From Aestuariirhabdus litorea (lineage in GTDB: Bacteria; Pseudomonadota; Gammaproteobacteria; Pseudomonadales; Aestuariirhabdaceae): DNA of 64,000 nucleotides. The notes under the pieces were generated by a model that did no database searches, was not told the origin of the DNA, and was given only the letters and a program-made list of their open reading frames with translations. This document shows, piece by piece, positions 51,652-60,305 of the stretch. Positions within the stretch are counted from its first letter, which is position 1. Each line of letters starts with the position of its first letter. The DNA lies in assembly GCF_003864255.1 (NCBI RefSeq), contig NZ_QWEZ01000001.1, positions 558,001 through 622,000 of the forward strand. The letters run 5' to 3'. The position numbers and the translations under genes were made by a program.

Positions 51652-51684
51652 TTCCTATAGGAAGCAAAGTATACTCACAGGAAA
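51652..51684. promoter_or_regulatory. Palindrome and half-site between gcvT and the META lipoprotein
   Basis: The perfect 12-base palindrome TTCCTATAGGAA (51652-51663) is followed by a further AGGAAA half-site at 51679, with TATACT at 51670-51675 between them, readable as a -10 on either strand. It looks like an operator for the divergent gcvT or META-lipoprotein genes. Confidence 0.35.
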
Positions 51685-51827
51685 CGTGGGAAAAAAGTCT
51701 TTTGTGACTCCCCGCTCAGCCGTCAGCTCTCTACCTGAGGTGTCCCGGTTGCTGGTTGCAAAAACGGGTAGGAGTGGCTAGAGATTAGGGGGTATGATCC
51801 CTCACCCGCCCGTTAAGGAGCCCTGCC

Positions 51828-52616
51828 ATGAACCCTCGTCAACGACTGTGGACCCCGCTGCTTGCCCTGATCGGGTTAACGCTGGGAGGCTGCCAGGCCC
51901 TGATGCCGGATAGCCGTGAGCAGATTGATACCCTGGTCTCCTACCGGGAGCGCATGATGCTTCCTCCGGAGGCCGAGGTGACGGTGTTGTTGCAGGATGT
52001 CTCCCGCGTAGATGCGCCGGCGGATATTGTGGATGAAGCGCGGCTGGTGGTCGGAGCCAAGGCGCCTCCCTACGCCCTGAGTGTTCGCTATGCGCCCGAG
52101 CAGATAGTGACGGGCCATCGCTACGCGATCCGCGCGGAGATTCACAGCGCCGGTAAGTTGATGTTTACCAGCACCGAGCATATTGACCCCTTTGCGGCCG
52201 GGGCTGAGCGGCCGCTCCCGCTGATGGTACGCCGGGTGGGGGGGCACAACCCCGCCCGGAATACGGTGAGCCTGACCAATACCTACTGGAAACTGGTGCG
52301 TCTGGACGATCAGGCAGTAGATGAAGGCTGGGTCGGCAAAGAGCTGTTTCTGCGCTTCGATGTCGAGGGGGGGCACGCCGGGGGCTATGGGGGGTGCAAT
52401 CAGTTTAATGCCAGCTATCGGCAACAGGGAAACGATCTCAGCTTCGGTCCCCTGATCTCGACCCAGCGCGCCTGTGCCACCGGTATGGAGCAGGAGGACC
52501 GCTTCCTTAATCGGCTGGCGAGCGTGGTGGGTTTCAGTCTCAAGGGGGGAATACTGGCGCTGCTTAATGCAGAGCGCAAGGTGGTGGCGGTGTTTGAGGC
52601 ACGGCCGGAGCCTTGA
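51828..52616 (+). CDS. YbaY-like plus META-domain lipoprotein
   Basis: The 262-residue precursor has a lipoprotein signal (LTLGGC, Cys at about residue 22). Two domains follow: a YbaY/YscW-like beta domain (about 45-140; EVTVLLQDVSRVDAPADIV) and a META/HslJ domain (about 145-258) with WKLVRLDDQAV and YGGCNQFNASYRQQGNDLSF. The fused order YbaY-META is seen in some gammaproteobacterial lipoproteins. The role is probably in envelope stress or small-molecule resistance, as for HslJ. AAGGAG lies eight bases before the ATG, and TATGAT at 51793-51798 is a plausible -10. Confidence 0.84.
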   Translation: MNPRQRLWTPLLALIGLTLGGCQALMPDSREQIDTLVSYRERMMLPPEAEVTVLLQDVSRVDAPADIVDEARLVVGAKAPPYALSVRYAPEQIVTGHRYAIRAEIHSAGKLMFTSTEHIDPFAAGAERPLPLMVRRVGGHNPARNTVSLTNTYWKLVRLDDQAVDEGWVGKELFLRFDVEGGHAGGYGGCNQFNASYRQQGNDLSFGPLISTQRACATGMEQEDRFLNRLASVVGFSLKGGILALLNAERKVVAVFEARPEP

Positions 52617-52650
52617 TCACGGTAGTGTGAATCGTGCCCTTAAGAGTGAA

Positions 52651-52676
52651 CAAACGCGCCGGATGGGCGCGTTTGT
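52651..52676. terminator. Hairpin between two convergent genes
   Basis: CAAACGCGCC pairs with GGCGCGTTTG around a 5-base loop, 34 bases after the META lipoprotein stop and 11 bases before the fhs stop. Short T runs follow on both strands, so it may serve both. Confidence 0.65.
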
Positions 52677-52687
52677 TCTGAAGCGGG

Positions 52688-54358
52688 TTACTCCAGCCCT
52701 TCGATCCCCCCCTCCGGGTTCAGGTGCATCCGCTCGGCGGCGGGGGATTTGGGGAGTCCCGGCATACGCATGATGTCCCCTGTCAGCACCACGATAAAAC
52801 CGGCTCCCGAATTGACATGGAGGTTGCGAATGGTGACCTCGAAGTCCCGCGGTCGACCGTGCAGCAGGGGGTCATCGGAAAGGGAGCTGGGGGCCTTGGC
52901 GATGCAGATCGGCAACTCGCTGAGGCCGAGGGCTTCGATCTGGCGCAGGTCCTTTTCCGCCTGTTTGGTAAAGGCGATATCGTGGGCCCCGTACATCTGC
53001 CGGCATACTGCGCGGATCTTGCCCAGAATCGGCATCTCCAGGTCGTAAAGGGGGATAAAGGGGCGGTTTTTTTCCACACTTTCCATCACCAGTCGGGCCA
53101 GATCCAGCGCTCCCTTGCCGCCGTCGGCGTGGTGGCTGGTGACCGCGCAGGAGACACCGTGTTGCTCGCAGCGCTGCTTGATCAGCTCGAGCTCGGCTTC
53201 GGTGTCGCTGGCAAAGCGGTTGATGGCCACCACCGGCACCTTGTTGAAATGCTGCACGCTCTCGATGTGCTTATCGAGGTTTTCCAGCCCCAGTTCAAGG
53301 GCCTCGACGTCTTCACTGGCCAGCTCCGTTTTGGCCTTGCCTCCGTGCATCTTCAGCGCCCGTACGGTGGTGACCAGCACCACCGCGTCGGGGTCGAGTT
53401 CGCCCAGGCGGCATTTGATGTCAAAAAACTTCTCCGCCCCCAGGTCAAAACCAAAGCCCGCCTCGGTAATCGCCCAGTCGGCATAGTGCATCGCCATGCG
53501 GGTCGCCACCAGGCTGTTGCAGCCGTGGGCGATGTTGGCGAAGGGGCCGCCATGGACCAGGGCAGGGGTGCCCTCGAAACTCTGCACCAGGTTGGGGTGC
53601 AGCGCGTCGCGCAGCAGGGCCATCATGGCGCCGGTGATCTTGAGGTCACGGGCGTAGATCGGTTCACCGCCATAGTTGTAGGCCACCAGGGTGCGATCCA
53701 GTCGCTCCTGCAGGTCCTCAGCGGAGCTGGCCAGGCACAGCATCGCCATCACCTCGGAGGCCGCGGTGATGTCGAAGCCCCCCTCGCGGGGGATCCCCTG
53801 GCCCTTGCCGCCAAGCCCGACCACGATGTGGCGCAGCGAACGGTCGTTCATATCCATCACCCGCCGCCAGACGATCTGGCGAGGATCGATGCCGAGGGTA
53901 TTGCCGTGAAAGATATGGTTGTCGATGCTGGCCGACAGCAGGTTATTGGCCGAGGTGATGGCGTGGAAGTCGCCGGTAAAGTGCAGGTTGATGCGATCGG
54001 CCGGCATGATCTGGCTGTATCCGCCACCGGTGGCGCCCCCCTTCATCCCCAGGCAGGGGCCGAGGGAGGGCTCACGCAGGGCCAGGCAAACCGACTCGCC
54101 CAGCTGGGTAAAGGCCTGTCCCAGCCCGATGGTGGTGGTGGTCTTGCCCTCGCCGGAGGCGGTGGGGGTAGTGGCCGATACCAGCACCAGGTGGCTTCTG
54201 CCCGAGCGGGGACGGGGAGACTTGAGGGCATTGAGGCTGACCTTGCAGATGTCGCGCCCGTAGTGCATGCGGTGGGCGGGGTCGATCTGCAGGGCATCGG
54301 CGATCTCATCGATCGGGCGAGCGCTGAATGTTTTGGCTATCTCGATATCACTGGGCAT
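52688..54358 (-). CDS. fhs: Formate-tetrahydrofolate ligase
   Basis: The 556-residue enzyme makes 10-formyl-THF from formate, ATP and THF. The P-loop TPTASGEGKTTTTIGLG lies near residues 64-80. Other conserved blocks are GAFGGG-like GMKGGATGGGYSQIMP near 104-119, NLHFTGDFHAITSANNL near 123, and the C-terminal GEIMRMPGLPKSPAAERM-like end. Length matches the bacterial family. With gcvT nearby (two genes apart on the same strand), it supports a one-carbon hub, although the two are not in one operon. GGAAG precedes the start. Confidence 0.95.
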   Translation of the reverse strand: MPSDIEIAKTFSARPIDEIADALQIDPAHRMHYGRDICKVSLNALKSPRPRSGRSHLVLVSATTPTASGEGKTTTTIGLGQAFTQLGESVCLALREPSLGPCLGMKGGATGGGYSQIMPADRINLHFTGDFHAITSANNLLSASIDNHIFHGNTLGIDPRQIVWRRVMDMNDRSLRHIVVGLGGKGQGIPREGGFDITAASEVMAMLCLASSAEDLQERLDRTLVAYNYGGEPIYARDLKITGAMMALLRDALHPNLVQSFEGTPALVHGGPFANIAHGCNSLVATRMAMHYADWAITEAGFGFDLGAEKFFDIKCRLGELDPDAVVLVTTVRALKMHGGKAKTELASEDVEALELGLENLDKHIESVQHFNKVPVVAINRFASDTEAELELIKQRCEQHGVSCAVTSHHADGGKGALDLARLVMESVEKNRPFIPLYDLEMPILGKIRAVCRQMYGAHDIAFTKQAEKDLRQIEALGLSELPICIAKAPSSLSDDPLLHGRPRDFEVTIRNLHVNSGAGFIVVLTGDIMRMPGLPKSPAAERMHLNPEGGIEGLE

Positions 54359-54494
54359 GGGATACTTCCGTCTGGAGGGGGGCGCCTTGGCCTCCCCGGG
54401 GTCATGATGGATTGCTCACAGGCTAGCGGTGGGCGACCCGCGGTGCAAGTTGTGGTTTTCCTCTACCCCATTTGGGTGGCGGGAGCTGAGATAA

Positions 54495-55196
54495 ATGAGA
54501 CTTATTAATTTTATAAGGCAGCGGTGTCAGCTGGGCCGCCCGGCGGCGCGAGCCCTGATTGTGGCTGGTCGGGTACGGGTTGATCAGCGGGTGCAGTGCG
54601 ATGGCGGATACCGGGTTACCCCCTATAACCTGATCAGCTTGGATGACGACTGCTTGCAGCAGGGCACCCCCCTTTATCTGATGATGCACAAGCCGGCGGG
54701 GGTGGTGAGCGCCACCGAACACCCGCACCACCCCACCGTCATCGATCGGCTGCCCGCTGAGTACAGGCCCGGTTTACACCTGGCGGGGCGTCTCGATCTC
54801 ACCACCACTGGCCTGCTATTGCTGACCAATGACGGCCTCTGGTCCAAACGCCTGTCGCGCCCGGAGCACAAAGTGGCCAAGGTCTATCGGGTGACCACGG
54901 CGCTGCCGATCACCGACGACTACGTGCGCCAGTTTGAGGAGGGGATCTACTTTGCCTACGAGGGGATCACCACCGCGCCGGCGCAGCTGCAACTGATCGA
55001 CCCCTTCAATGCCCGGCTTACCCTGTTTGAGGGGCGTTACCACCAGGTGAAGCGCATGTTCGGCTTTTTCGACAACCCGGTGGTGGCTCTGCACCGCGAG
55101 CGGATTGGCGAGCTGGTGCTGGATCCCGTTCTGGCCCCCGGGCAGTACCGGCCCCTGTCGGAGGCCGAGATCGCCCTCTTTCCGGTTACCCCCTAG
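54495..55196 (+). CDS. rsuA: 16S rRNA pseudouridine synthase RsuA-like
   Basis: The 233-residue enzyme has an N-terminal S4 RNA-binding domain (about residues 1-50) and a catalytic pseudouridine synthase domain. The catalytic Asp is at about residue 101 in LAGRLDLTTTGLLLLTNDG, and the C-terminal EGRYHQVKRMFGFF block is typical. RsuA makes pseudouridine 516 of 16S rRNA in E. coli (231 residues). GGGAG precedes the ATG. The end overlaps the acylase stop by 4 bases (convergent). RsuA versus close paralogues RluE/RluF was not resolved by search. Confidence 0.85.
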   Translation: MRLINFIRQRCQLGRPAARALIVAGRVRVDQRVQCDGGYRVTPYNLISLDDDCLQQGTPLYLMMHKPAGVVSATEHPHHPTVIDRLPAEYRPGLHLAGRLDLTTTGLLLLTNDGLWSKRLSRPEHKVAKVYRVTTALPITDDYVRQFEEGIYFAYEGITTAPAQLQLIDPFNARLTLFEGRYHQVKRMFGFFDNPVVALHRERIGELVLDPVLAPGQYRPLSEAEIALFPVTP

Positions 55197-57343
55197 GGGC
55201 GGTAACGTCGCTTACTGTTGGCCTCCAGCATCGCGCGCTCAAGCATCAGGGGTTTCTCCTGCCAGCTGGCAAACAGCGGCGCCTGGTCGGCAAAGTGAGG
55301 GGAGCTCTCATCCAGGGTGGCGCTGCCATAGTTGTGTACCGAACGCGACTCTACGCCCCCGTCAGGGCCCCACTCGACAAACAGGATGTAGCTGTCCCCA
55401 ACGCTGGCGACCTGCTCTCCCGTGTCGGGATTGGGGTCCCCGTAGACCGCCCGCACCGTGTCGGGGCCGCCATCCAGCGCCCAGCTCTGCTGGCCCCTTC
55501 GCAGCCGGTTGAACTGGCCGTATTCGGGGTCCAGGCGGCCGAAGTGGGTCTGCAGGCGGTTGATGGCCTCCTGCAGGTTGGCGAGCAGGTCCGGGGGACT
55601 CTGCTGGTGCTGGCGAAAATCGACCAGCGACCCCAGGGTCAATATCCCCAGCGCGGCGGAGCGGTTACTTCGGTTGGTGCGCAGGTCCCATTGGCGCAGC
55701 AGTTCAAGGGCATTATCCAACTCGGGTTCAGCCTTAATGAGGGCGGAGTGGTCTTGCGCAAGCAGGTCTTGCAGGGCGCTGACCGCAGGGTGCGCCTCGT
55801 CGTAGGCGAGATCGTATTTGATGCGGTGCAGGGCCTGGCTATCGATCTCCGGGGTCGACGAGAGCAGCCGCCTGAGACGCAGGGCACGATTGGTCATGGC
55901 GGTTTCGATGCCCAGGGTGGGGCTGAACTGTTCCGCACTGGGTTGGCCCTCGCCGCTGCTGGCAACGTAGGGGGTGTTATTGGCGTTGAACACAAAGCCG
56001 GCGGGTGGGTTACGGGTCATGGGCAGCTGTTCGAAGGGCAGGTAGCTGTCCCAGATCAGCTCCGAGCGGTCGCCGGGCAGGTCCTTGCTCCAGTCCCACC
56101 CCTCGGCGCGGCGCGGCATCATGGCGTTGTAGTAGTGGGCAATATTGCCGGCGCGGTCGGCGTAGACGTAGTTGATGCTGGGCATCGCCATCATCGCCAT
56201 CGCGGCCTCGAACTCGGCCTGGGTGGTGGCCCGGTTCAGGCGGTAGAGTTGCTCCAGGGTGCGCATCTCCTCCATGCCCGCCCAGCGCAAGGCGAAGGCC
56301 TCCTGTCCCCGTTTGACCACCGGCCCGTGGGCTGAAAAATAGAGCGGCTCGCTGAACTCCCAGCGCAGGGGGCCGATCAACTTCACCAGGATGCGCGCCT
56401 CGCGCACCTCCAGCGCTCGCCACTGGCCATCGAGCAGGTACTGGTTGGGGTTATCCGGGTTGAGGGTCAACTGGTAAACATCCACCAGGTCGGGCTTGTT
56501 GACGGTGTTGGCCCATCCCAGCTGAGCGTTGTGGCCGTGCAGTATCAGCGGCGAACCGGGAAAGGTGGAGCCGACCATGTTCCATCCCTGCTCCGAGTGC
56601 AGGTGGGCCTCGTACCAGGCCACCGGCCCGCTCAGGGGCTGGTGGGAGTTGATCAGCAGCTGGGTAGTGCCATCCCCCGTGCGGTGGGGGGCCACGGCGA
56701 CCCCCTGGCTGCCCAGCTCGGGTTGGGAAGCGGGCGTAAAGCTCAGCGCCTGCTCTCCCTGCTTGGCAAGCTGCCGCGGTGTTTGGGGGTCAAAGAGGGC
56801 GCCTATCACCCGGTCAAAGCCGTAAAAGAGCGGTGTCTTGAAGGTGAAGCCGGCCACCAGGTCCTGCCCCCGTACCGGCAGCAGGTAGGGCGAGACCGCA
56901 TCGGGGTGGCGCGCGGCATAGAGGTTGATGCCATCGGCGTAGGCCTCGGCGAGGTTGCGGGTGGCCTGATCGATGCGCTGGTAGTAGCCGGCCTCGACCA
57001 CCTCCCAGACTCGCATCAGGCGGATCAGGTAATCGGTTTTGGCGGCATCCGGCCCCTTGACGGCAGCGAGGGTGCCGCGGGTTGCCAGAATCACCTCCTG
57101 AATGGTGGCGAAGTCATCCTCTGCATGGGCGTAGGCCAGCCCGAAGGCGGTGTCGGGGTCGCTGCGCCCAAAGATATGGGGAACCCCAAACGAGTCACGG
57201 ATAATCTCCACCTGGTAGTGGTTGGCGCGCTCCAGCAACGGCTCGAGGTCGACCGGATCAGGGGCATGGTAGTAAAGGGTGGCAACCAGTCCCAGGCTAA
57301 GGGGCATCATTAACCAGAGCAGCAGTTTGAGGAGCAGGCGCAT
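55193..57343 (-). CDS. Penicillin-acylase-family N-terminal nucleophile hydrolase
   Basis: The 716-residue precursor has an N-terminal membrane or signal segment (about residues 3-25), an alpha chain region (about 35-200), and a beta chain that would start at Ser212 in ELGSQGVAVAP, the expected autocleavage and nucleophile position. The N-terminal IIRDSFGVPHIFGRSDPDTAFG matches the family. GSQG replaces the more common GSNx. Members act on penicillins, N-acyl homoserine lactones or other amides, so quorum-signal or amide cleavage in the periplasm is possible. No transporter or regulator gene adjoins it. Confidence 0.83.
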   Translation of the reverse strand: MRLLLKLLLWLMMPLSLGLVATLYYHAPDPVDLEPLLERANHYQVEIIRDSFGVPHIFGRSDPDTAFGLAYAHAEDDFATIQEVILATRGTLAAVKGPDAAKTDYLIRLMRVWEVVEAGYYQRIDQATRNLAEAYADGINLYAARHPDAVSPYLLPVRGQDLVAGFTFKTPLFYGFDRVIGALFDPQTPRQLAKQGEQALSFTPASQPELGSQGVAVAPHRTGDGTTQLLINSHQPLSGPVAWYEAHLHSEQGWNMVGSTFPGSPLILHGHNAQLGWANTVNKPDLVDVYQLTLNPDNPNQYLLDGQWRALEVREARILVKLIGPLRWEFSEPLYFSAHGPVVKRGQEAFALRWAGMEEMRTLEQLYRLNRATTQAEFEAAMAMMAMPSINYVYADRAGNIAHYYNAMMPRRAEGWDWSKDLPGDRSELIWDSYLPFEQLPMTRNPPAGFVFNANNTPYVASSGEGQPSAEQFSPTLGIETAMTNRALRLRRLLSSTPEIDSQALHRIKYDLAYDEAHPAVSALQDLLAQDHSALIKAEPELDNALELLRQWDLRTNRSNRSAALGILTLGSLVDFRQHQQSPPDLLANLQEAINRLQTHFGRLDPEYGQFNRLRRGQQSWALDGGPDTVRAVYGDPNPDTGEQVASVGDSYILFVEWGPDGGVESRSVHNYGSATLDESSPHFADQAPLFASWQEKPLMLERAMLEANSKRRYRP

Positions 57344-57501
57344 GGAGAGCGGGTCTTTTTTGTTGTTGTGGGGGGTATGATGCCAGAACCCTGCCCAATG
57401 GACAGCTACCCGGTAGCCGCTCTTTACCCGGGGGGTGGCTGTTCAAGTGGCGAGCCACACCACATAATGGAAAGCTCTTGCTGAACACAGGGAGTCGTAA
57501 G

Positions 57502-60147
57502 ATGGCGAAACGGGACAAACATGGGGCGTTGCGCGATGACGTGCGCCTGCTGGGTGAACTCTTGGGTGACACCATTCGCATACAGGCCGGGCAGGCGGTG
57601 TTTGACAAGATTGAGCAGATCCGTGCCCTCGCCAAGGCCGGGCGTCATGGCGAGGACAGCGAGGCGCTGCTGGCGGTGATGGCGGAGCTGGGTGAGGAGG
57701 AGCTGGTACCGGTGGCCCGTGCTTTTAGCCACTTTCTCAACTACGCCAACATCGCTGAGCAGCACCATCGGGTTCGCCGGCGCCGGGCGTATCAGTGTGA
57801 TTCCAAAGCGCCACCGCAGGAGGGCTCCCTGGCCGAGCTGGTTCCCCGCCTGCTGGAGCAGGGGGTCGACCCTGAGCGGGTACAGCAGACCCTGTCCGAA
57901 CTGCGGGTTGAGCTGGTACTGACCGCCCACCCCACCGAAGTGACCCGGCGCACCCTGTTGCGCAAATATGAGGATATCGGCGAGATCCTGGGGGCCCTGG
58001 ACCACCCCGACCTCACCCTGCGCGAACGCGAGGCCCAGCTCAACCGCCTGCGTCGCCGGATCGTAGCCGCCTGGCACAGTGACGAGATTCGCCACCGTCG
58101 CCCGTCGCCGGTGGATGAGGCCAAATGGGGCTTTGCCGCCATCGAGGCCACGCTGTGGGAGGCGGTGCCCGAGACCCTGCGGGAGATCGATCGGGTGTTG
58201 CGGCAACACACCGGCCTGCGCCTGCCCCTGGCCTCGGTACCGCTGCGGATCGCCTCCTGGATGGGGGGGGACCGGGATGGCAATCCCAATGTCACCGCCG
58301 CGGTGACTGAGGAGGTGATCCTGCTGGCGCGCTGGAAAGCTGCCGACCTGCTGCTGCGTGATATTCGCGAGCTGCGCGCCGACCTCTCGATGGTGGATGC
58401 CAACGATGCCCTGAGGGCGCGGGTGGGCGATCACCCCGAACCCTATCGCGAGCTGCTGCGGGAGGTGCGAGCCCGGCTCGAGAACACCCGTGACTGGGCC
58501 GAGGCGCGGCTCAAGGGGGAGGAGCTGAATGTGCCGGTCTACCTCCATGATGCCGAGTTACTGGAACCCCTGGAGCTGATCCACCGCTCCCTGCTCGACT
58601 GCGACATGGAGGCGATTGCCGAGGGTAGCCTGGTCAATATTATCCGCCGGGTGCACTGCTTCGGACTGGCGTTGCTGCCGCTCGATGTGCGCCAGGAATC
58701 GACCCGCCATGCCGAGGCGATCAACGAGATTACCGAATACCTGGGGCTGGGCCGATACCTCGACTGGGACGAGGACCAAAAGCAGCGCTTCCTGCTGGCC
58801 GAGCTACAGAACCGCCGTCCGCTGATTCCCGCCGATCTGCCTGCCAGCGACGAGGTCGCGGAGGTGCTGGAGACCTTTCGCACCCTGGCAGGACAACCGG
58901 CCGCGGCGCTGGGAGCCTACATCATCTCCATGGCCACCGCCCCCTCCGATGTGCTCGCCGTCCGCCTGTTGCAGCAGAGTTGTGGTTGCCGGCAGCCGCA
59001 GCGCATTGTGCCGCTGTTTGAAACCCTGTCGGACCTGGAAGGGGCGGCTGATACCCTGGAGCAGTTGTTGGCGATCGACTGGTACCGGAAGGATATCCAG
59101 GGGCGCCATGAGGTGATGATCGGTTACTCGGACTCTGCCAAGGATGCCGGCTTTTTCGCTGCCTCCTGGGCCCAGTACCGGGTGCAGGAGCAGCTGAGCG
59201 AGGTGTGTCGGCGGCACGGGGTGCACCTGACCCTGTTCCACGGCCGCGGGGGCTCCGTCAGCCGCGGTGGCGGGCCGGCTCATGCGGCCTTGCTGTCGCA
59301 GCCGCCGGGTACCGTGAACGGCGCGGTACGGGTGACCGAGCAGGGGGAGATGATCCAGTTCAAATTCGGGGTGATGGGGTTGGCGCTGCGCAATCTGGAG
59401 CTCTACACCAGTGCCACCCTGGAGGCCACACTGGCGCCACCGCCGGCTCCCCGCCAGAGCTGGCGAGATATGATGCAGACCCTGGCCGAGCGCACGGTGG
59501 TGGAATATCGCCGCGTGGTGCGGGATGACCCGCGCTTCGTTCCCTACTTCCGCACCGTCACCCCCGAGCTGGAGCTGCGCCGCCTGGCGCTGGGCAGTCG
59601 CCCCGCCAAGCGCCATGTCAGCGGGGGTGTCGAAAGCCTGAGGGCCATTCCCTGGGTGTTCGCCTGGACCCAGATGCGGCTGATGCTGCCGGCCTGGCTG
59701 GGCACCGGTCGCTCGCTGGCGGAGCAGGTGGAGCAGGGGCGGCTGGAGCTGTTGCAGGAGATGGACCGTAACTGGAGCTTCTTCCGGATGCTGCTCGATA
59801 TGCAGGAGATGGTACTGGCCAAGGCCGATAGCCGGGTGGCCGACCATTATGAGCGCTACCTGCTGCAGGAAGAGACGCTGGTTTCCCTCGGCGAGGAGCT
59901 GAGGTCTGGTCTGCGCGAAGCGGTTGAGGTGCTGCAGACCATCAGTGGGGAGTCGCTGTTGGCACGGATTCCGGTGTTGCGGCGCTCCATTGATGTCCGC
60001 AACCCTTATGTGGATCCCCTGCATATTCTGCAGGTGGAGCTGATGCGTCGCTTGCGTGAATTGGGGGAGCAGGGGGACAATACGCTTGAGCAGGGGCTGA
60101 TGATCTCCATCGCCGGGATCGCCGCCGGCTTGCGCAATACCGGTTAG
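57502..60147 (+). CDS. ppc: Phosphoenolpyruvate carboxylase
   Basis: The 881-residue enzyme (E. coli 883) adds bicarbonate to phosphoenolpyruvate to make oxaloacetate. The catalytic His sits in ELVLTAHPTEVTRRTLL near 143, GGDRDGNPNVT lies near 256, FHGRGGSVSRGGGPAHAAL near 578, and the C-terminus ends RNTG as in all functional homologues (effector site). ATG 57502 has AGGGAG eight bases upstream; codons at 57478 only add a leader. It is separated from the next plus-strand gene by about 160 bases. In this organism bicarbonate may come through the SulP carrier. Confidence 0.95.
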   Translation: MAKRDKHGALRDDVRLLGELLGDTIRIQAGQAVFDKIEQIRALAKAGRHGEDSEALLAVMAELGEEELVPVARAFSHFLNYANIAEQHHRVRRRRAYQCDSKAPPQEGSLAELVPRLLEQGVDPERVQQTLSELRVELVLTAHPTEVTRRTLLRKYEDIGEILGALDHPDLTLREREAQLNRLRRRIVAAWHSDEIRHRRPSPVDEAKWGFAAIEATLWEAVPETLREIDRVLRQHTGLRLPLASVPLRIASWMGGDRDGNPNVTAAVTEEVILLARWKAADLLLRDIRELRADLSMVDANDALRARVGDHPEPYRELLREVRARLENTRDWAEARLKGEELNVPVYLHDAELLEPLELIHRSLLDCDMEAIAEGSLVNIIRRVHCFGLALLPLDVRQESTRHAEAINEITEYLGLGRYLDWDEDQKQRFLLAELQNRRPLIPADLPASDEVAEVLETFRTLAGQPAAALGAYIISMATAPSDVLAVRLLQQSCGCRQPQRIVPLFETLSDLEGAADTLEQLLAIDWYRKDIQGRHEVMIGYSDSAKDAGFFAASWAQYRVQEQLSEVCRRHGVHLTLFHGRGGSVSRGGGPAHAALLSQPPGTVNGAVRVTEQGEMIQFKFGVMGLALRNLELYTSATLEATLAPPPAPRQSWRDMMQTLAERTVVEYRRVVRDDPRFVPYFRTVTPELELRRLALGSRPAKRHVSGGVESLRAIPWVFAWTQMRLMLPAWLGTGRSLAEQVEQGRLELLQEMDRNWSFFRMLLDMQEMVLAKADSRVADHYERYLLQEETLVSLGEELRSGLREAVEVLQTISGESLLARIPVLRRSIDVRNPYVDPLHILQVELMRRLRELGEQGDNTLEQGLMISIAGIAAGLRNTG

Positions 60148-60262
60148 GGCCCGGGAAGCGGGCGGTTGTGCGTTACTGGATCTGTTGGATTTGATATATG
60201 TCATTTGTGAGGGGTGCGTTTTCTGATCTACTGCGTGTCTAACTTTTAATCACTCCCTCGGT

Positions 60263-60274
60263 CCTCGGCCGAGG
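60263..60274. repeat. Palindrome before the chemoreceptor gene
   Basis: CCTCGGCCGAGG is a perfect 12-base palindrome 31 bases before the start codon of the chemoreceptor at 60306. It could be an operator or a short mRNA hairpin; no function is indicated. Confidence 0.3.
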
Positions 60275-60305
60275 AGAGCCCGGCAGGCGGTAAGAGGTCA
60301 GGAAG

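Noticed and set aside
51530-51827. Glycine riboswitch expected before gcvT
   Set aside because: The known tandem glycine-aptamer consensus was not found; only a palindrome and a TATACT element are visible.
52724-54508. A 594-codon open frame antisense to fhs, longer than fhs itself
   Set aside because: The high GC content keeps the opposite strand open. The minus-strand product matches formate-THF ligase throughout, while the plus product has no recognisable motif and no ribosome site.
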